DNA of 64,000 nucleotides from Daldinia sp. FL1419. Lineage: Eukaryota > Ascomycota > Sordariomycetes > Xylariales > Hypoxylaceae. The notes beneath the pieces are model-generated. The model searched no databases and was not told the origin of the DNA. It worked only from the letters and a program-made list of their open reading frames with translations. A program made the position numbers and the translations under genes. Shown in pieces: positions 60,675-64,000 of the stretch. Numbering within the stretch: position 1 is the first letter of the stretch; each line of letters begins with the position of its first letter. The stretch lies in contig MU623456.1 in NCBI GenBank assembly GCA_025201765.1, forward strand, positions 1-64,000, read 5' to 3'.

Positions 60675-61596
60675 TCACGGAGGCGTCTCGACGTTGATAG
60701 TCGCTGACCCGCTGCTGAAGTAGCCTTCCGTAGCGACGATCATATAGTTGTGCGTGCCCAACTTCAAGCCAGCCTTTTCCCATGCCGCAAAATGGTTACC
60801 TGTGGTAACGGTGCCTCCTGTTCGCTTCTGTGTCCGCTATAATTCTGAATTAGCATATCTTCATAGGAGAAGGCGAAGGGCCGCGCCCAAGTGGAGACTT
60901 TGAAAAAGGAATCACTTACGATGGACCAATACTGCTGGAAGGTACGTGTACCTTCAATGCTAGGCTGATTCGTACGCGTGCTGACGTAGATATCATAGGT
61001 ACCACCATCGGTGATGACGGAGCCTTTCTTCTGTGCGTTCGAGGCCGGGTTATATGTGCCAAAGTTCTCGACAACGTAGTACTCGACAAGCGGATTTTGG
61101 GTCCAGCCATACACGGCAAGATACTGCAGATACTTATCTTTAGTATCAATTACTCGAAAAAGGAGGTCGCATCACAACTAGGCACTTACACTGTTGCCAT
61201 TTGGCTGGTATGTTCCGGAGTATTTGATCTCTCTGTATTTTGGAGAAGGTTAACCATTTGGAATAAAATCAACACCCCTTTTCTATGAAAAGGGGTATAT
61301 TAGAGCGGGTTTATGCCTTACTTAGGACCACCTGGATTCCATCCCTTACCGCCGACGAAGTTACCACCTCCCCCACCCCATTTTATGCTGTACTTGCCGC
61401 CTTCCTGGTTGGTATAGGTGACCTGAGAACCGCCGTCGGTCCACCATGAGAAGTAATAGCCATCGTGGCGGCCTGTTGCGCTAGGAGTAGACTGGCGCTT
61501 CTCGAGAATGCCGGAGTCCATGATGTTGAGTGGCGTGGCGGAAACGACGCCTGTGAGGGAAGCCCACGCGACGACTAAAGACTTGAATGAGACCAT
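60675..61596 (-). CDS. secreted endo-1,4-beta-xylanase, GH11
   Basis: Four exons: 61596-61322, 61232-61190, 61123-60920 and 60836-60675; introns are 89, 66 and 83 bp; 227 aa, the usual family length. A signal peptide (MVSFKSLVVAWASLTGVVSA) is followed by a short propeptide ending LEKR, a Kex2-type cleavage site at about 32-33. The beta-jelly-roll motifs follow: DGYYFSWWTDGGSQVTYTN, GNFVGGKGW, YLAVYGWTQNPLVEYYVVEN and QQYWSI. The nucleophile is Glu120 in PLVEYYVVENF; the acid/base is Glu211 in VATEGYFSSGSA. The enzyme cuts xylan chains outside the cell. There is no carbohydrate-binding module. The residue preceding GNFVGGKGW that sets pH optimum (Asn or Asp in most members) lies in a run of Gly here. 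Intron 1 contains a perfect hairpin. A TATAAAAG box lies 84 bp upstream of the ATG. Confidence 0.97.
61274..61296 (-). repeat. perfect hairpin in xylanase intron 1
   Basis: A 10 bp stem (ACCCCTTTTC and its exact complement) encloses a 3-base loop. It lies in the first third of the 89-base intron, shortly after the 5' splice site on the transcribed strand. Confidence 0.9.
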
Positions 61597-61679
61597 GGTG
61601 GTAAAGGCTCGGGGGTACCTCTATTCAGTCCTGAGCTGACTGGATACTGGAATGGTAAATATCGTCATGGCTTGCGATG

Positions 61680-61687
61680 CTTTTATA
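61680..61687 (-). promoter_or_regulatory. TATA box of the GH11 xylanase gene
   Basis: TATAAAAG on the minus strand, 84 bp upstream of the start codon, is well placed for a fungal secreted-enzyme promoter. Confidence 0.65.
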
Positions 61688-62905
61688 CTCTCACCCTCCC
61701 ACTGTCAGTAGCTTTGAATAGGTATACATAAGGCCTGGCCGGATTCCGTACCTGACGATCCCCTTCGACACAGACCATGCCTGAATAAGGTTTGAGACCG
61801 TGCTTGATCTTGGGACCTTACTAACTGTGGATTGAGTGTGTGGGATAAATTCACGATGCCACGCTTGAGTGGGTATCCGGCTTCCAGGGCCTGGGATAAT
61901 ACAATAACCCAGAACGCTGGAACCAGGCGAGCGCTATATCAGCTTCCCGTGGAGCCGCACTACTAGACTATTTTGACTTATTGCGGGGTGCGCCACGACT
62001 TCTAGACCAGACCAAGGCCATTACAGAATTTTGCCGGAGGGGGAAATCCCCCTTGGCACTGAATAGCCAACCCACCGTGATCGGTGTGTTCTCCTTGGTA
62101 TTCTAGGCATCGTGGTGACAATGGAATTGTTGGCCACAAGACTTATTCGCTTTAGGAAACTACGGTTGGAATTGTCCGTAGAATATGGCTCTAGGTTTTT
62201 GTAGGCCGATTTGGCTGGGTAAAGGGAGTCGATGGGCCGTTTGAGATAGATAACTTATTAAACGTTTAGACTTAAGCCAGAAATCGAATCGTTTCGAAGG
62301 AGTTTCTATTGAAGGAAGTTCGATTCTTGTTTGTGCCCTGCGAAATAGCTACGCAGAAGGGGAATACGTAGAACGTGCACATAGGTTAAGGCCATAGGTA
62401 CAGGTGTTGGCAAGTCTATGAATCAACACTGTCTCCAGCATTACCTAGCGGCGATGAAGGCGCCTCGACTTCTGTAAAAGGTCTTAGAAACAGCATCAAC
62501 CTGCAAAGCTGTAAATCGAAAGTTGGCCTAATCGCGTGGCTTGTGAGCCCTGTCTTCCAAGTCGACGACAAGCACGTGCCAACGTGGTTGAAAACGCCCT
62601 TGCAATAAACTCGCTAGCTATTGTCCTAATCTCCTTTCTTAGTTCTTACTCGAGAAGAGCTTTTTGGGGGGGGGGGCTCTGTTATAGACAACGTTCTATC
62701 TCTGATATTCGACAGCACTAATCTTCCGTAGACTACCTGAATGTATCGAAATCTTAGCCATAATCGAAACTTGTAGTTCATGTTAGGAAAGTAACGGAAC
62801 GGAACGAATTACGGTGAACGATTCACAACCAAGTTCAACCCCTTTCAATGGTCGTCTCGAATTGTATCAAATTGAGCTTCCACGAGAGCTACGCGATGAT
62901 GGGGC

Positions 62906-63442
62906 TTATCCAAGTACCTTAGTTACGCTGTGCGATGTCGCGTATAGATTTGATGCGTACCTTTGGTATCTGGCAGGCCATCTAACTTTGTAATTCTGAG
63001 CACAGTACTCACTTCTTTGAGCCTTAATGTGATATAGCGCCGAGGGAGAAGCAATCTCTGGTATCTCGTTTCCTACTTGCGTACATGTATATCGTTGCTT
63101 TTTGTTCCCTTGACGGTGGCGGTTAAGCCATGCGCTTATATGCAGCCACTCCTCGAAATTGTAGGGTCTCCGCCTTATCAAATACGGCCCAAGCCTTGTG
63201 GCCCAGACAAGTATTTCCCAAGACTCCGGGATATGTAGGTAGTCAAGGATCACACAATGGGTGGCAGAGGTCACGCCGAGATGTGCATTCACACTAGCTA
63301 AACCGCCGTCGATAACGACCTTTTTTCGTCCGAATTTGGTTATAGCTGAATAAGTGGGCGGCGCTGAGTTGAACGGGCTACGCCGTAATACTGGTCTATG
63401 AAGGATGATACGACGGCACTGAGGCTTAATTATAGTACCCAA
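62906..63442 (-). CDS. open frame of 178 codons, unidentified and doubtful
   Basis: It begins MGTIIKPQCRRIILHRPVLR and includes RKKVVIDGGLASVNAHLGVT and WATRLGPYLIRRRPYNFEEW, which are more protein-like than most chance frames here. The composition is basic, with no signal peptide or known domain. It could be an orphan gene or the exon of a decayed one. Confidence 0.22.
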   Translation of the reverse strand: MGTIIKPQCRRIILHRPVLRRSPFNSAPPTYSAITKFGRKKVVIDGGLASVNAHLGVTSATHCVILDYLHIPESWEILVWATRLGPYLIRRRPYNFEEWLHISAWLNRHRQGNKKQRYTCTQVGNEIPEIASPSALYHIKAQRSEYCAQNYKVRWPARYQRYASNLYATSHSVTKVLG

Positions 63443-64000
63443 AGTTCACTCTTCCTATCGGATATGTTCTAGTATCCTCGTATGCCATGTTCGTCTTACC
63501 TTACTTATAATCCCTAGGAGGAAACTGTAAGTCCTAGCCTTATGTCTCAATCTCAAATTCTGTTATAACCCGGTAAGCGAATTCCTGTTACTTTGTGGAC
63601 ATCATTGACTTGGGTCGCGTTAGTATTGTGCTTAGGTTTCTCGTAAAGAAAACGGGGTGAATGGTTTCTAAGGAGGTAGCCGAGCTATTGGGTTGAACTT
63701 AACCATGGAGTAGCTCAGAGACGACAGACGTATGTAACTCTTAATATCGTAGCCATAGGGAGATGTAATGCGGTTTTTTCCCTGCGGGATTAACCATGTG
63801 TCCCACGTCAGCCTACGCAAGATCATAGTCTTTTTTTTAATATTTTTCTTTTTTTTACTGTGATACGAGACTCATGGTACTAGGCAAGAACCTTGGGGAA
63901 GTACAGATGCTCAACTATTTACACATTAATGTCTTGTTACATTTGTGATTTCCGTCGAGAAACCTCTTCGAATTCCATGTGCTTCTGTGCGTCAACAAGC

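Larger units (their letters stand above)
61597..64000. other. upstream region of the xylanase and window end
   Basis: The first part (61597 to about 62300) is the xylanase promoter. A G11 run lies at 62666-62676. One doubtful 178-codon frame (62906-63442, minus) is listed separately. Poly-T tracts occur near 63830-63856. No other gene is seen. Confidence 0.55.

Overview
The window is nuclear DNA of a filamentous ascomycete (Pezizomycotina, most likely a Sordariomycete). The evidence is genes split by short introns (mostly 48-89 bp, GT..AG, CTAAC-like branch sites), a Woronin-body protein gene (HEX1, found only in Pezizomycotina), fungal secreted glycoside hydrolases, and many intergenic copies of the GGTA/TACC/CCTAGG word family common in such genomes. 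I reconstructed nine protein-coding genes, eight of them spliced; every splice junction was checked by reading frame. No tRNA, rRNA, CRISPR array or biosynthetic gene cluster was recognised.

Left part (1-25 kb). The window opens with about 240 bp that are nearly pure A+T and contain no G. Next come an Hsp70-like ATPase with a proline-rich N-terminal extension (3535-1058, minus), a 5.4 kb gene-free stretch, and an intronless, degenerate-looking amidoligase-family protein (8907-11138, plus). This converges on the ribosome quality-control factor Rqc2/NEMF (14864-11589, minus). Upstream on the same strand is a ten-exon secreted GH43 enzyme with a C-terminal CBM35, resembling exo-beta-1,3-galactanases (17305-15450). 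After 5 kb of mostly empty sequence comes HEX1 (ATG at 23907). It is preceded by about 250 codons of in-frame, ATG-free reading frame that probably encodes a long isoform.

Middle part (25-43 kb). There are three genes: a bleomycin hydrolase-type cysteine peptidase with an N-myristoylation-like start (25490-27103), a large Arg/Glu-rich protein with a conserved fungal C-terminal domain (34497-37370), and a nuclear-looking protein with a highly conserved Cys-containing domain and Gln/His/Pro-rich flanks (43204-40377, minus). Long pyrimidine-rich and microsatellite-rich leaders precede the second of these.

Right part (43-64 kb). This is a gene desert of about 17.5 kb containing one clear mobile element: a 425 bp non-autonomous TIR element with 44 bp inverted repeats flanked by TA (49515-49939). 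The desert ends at a secreted GH11 xylanase (61596-60675, minus). The last 2.4 kb hold only one doubtful ORF.

The genes do not form a pathway. Housekeeping functions (protein quality control, septal-pore plugging, peptide turnover) alternate with two independent plant or cell-wall polysaccharide enzymes. The points most worth a second look are the non-canonical C-terminus and ATG-less extension of HEX1, the amidoligase homologue lacking its family's signature residues, and the TA-flanked inverted-repeat element.
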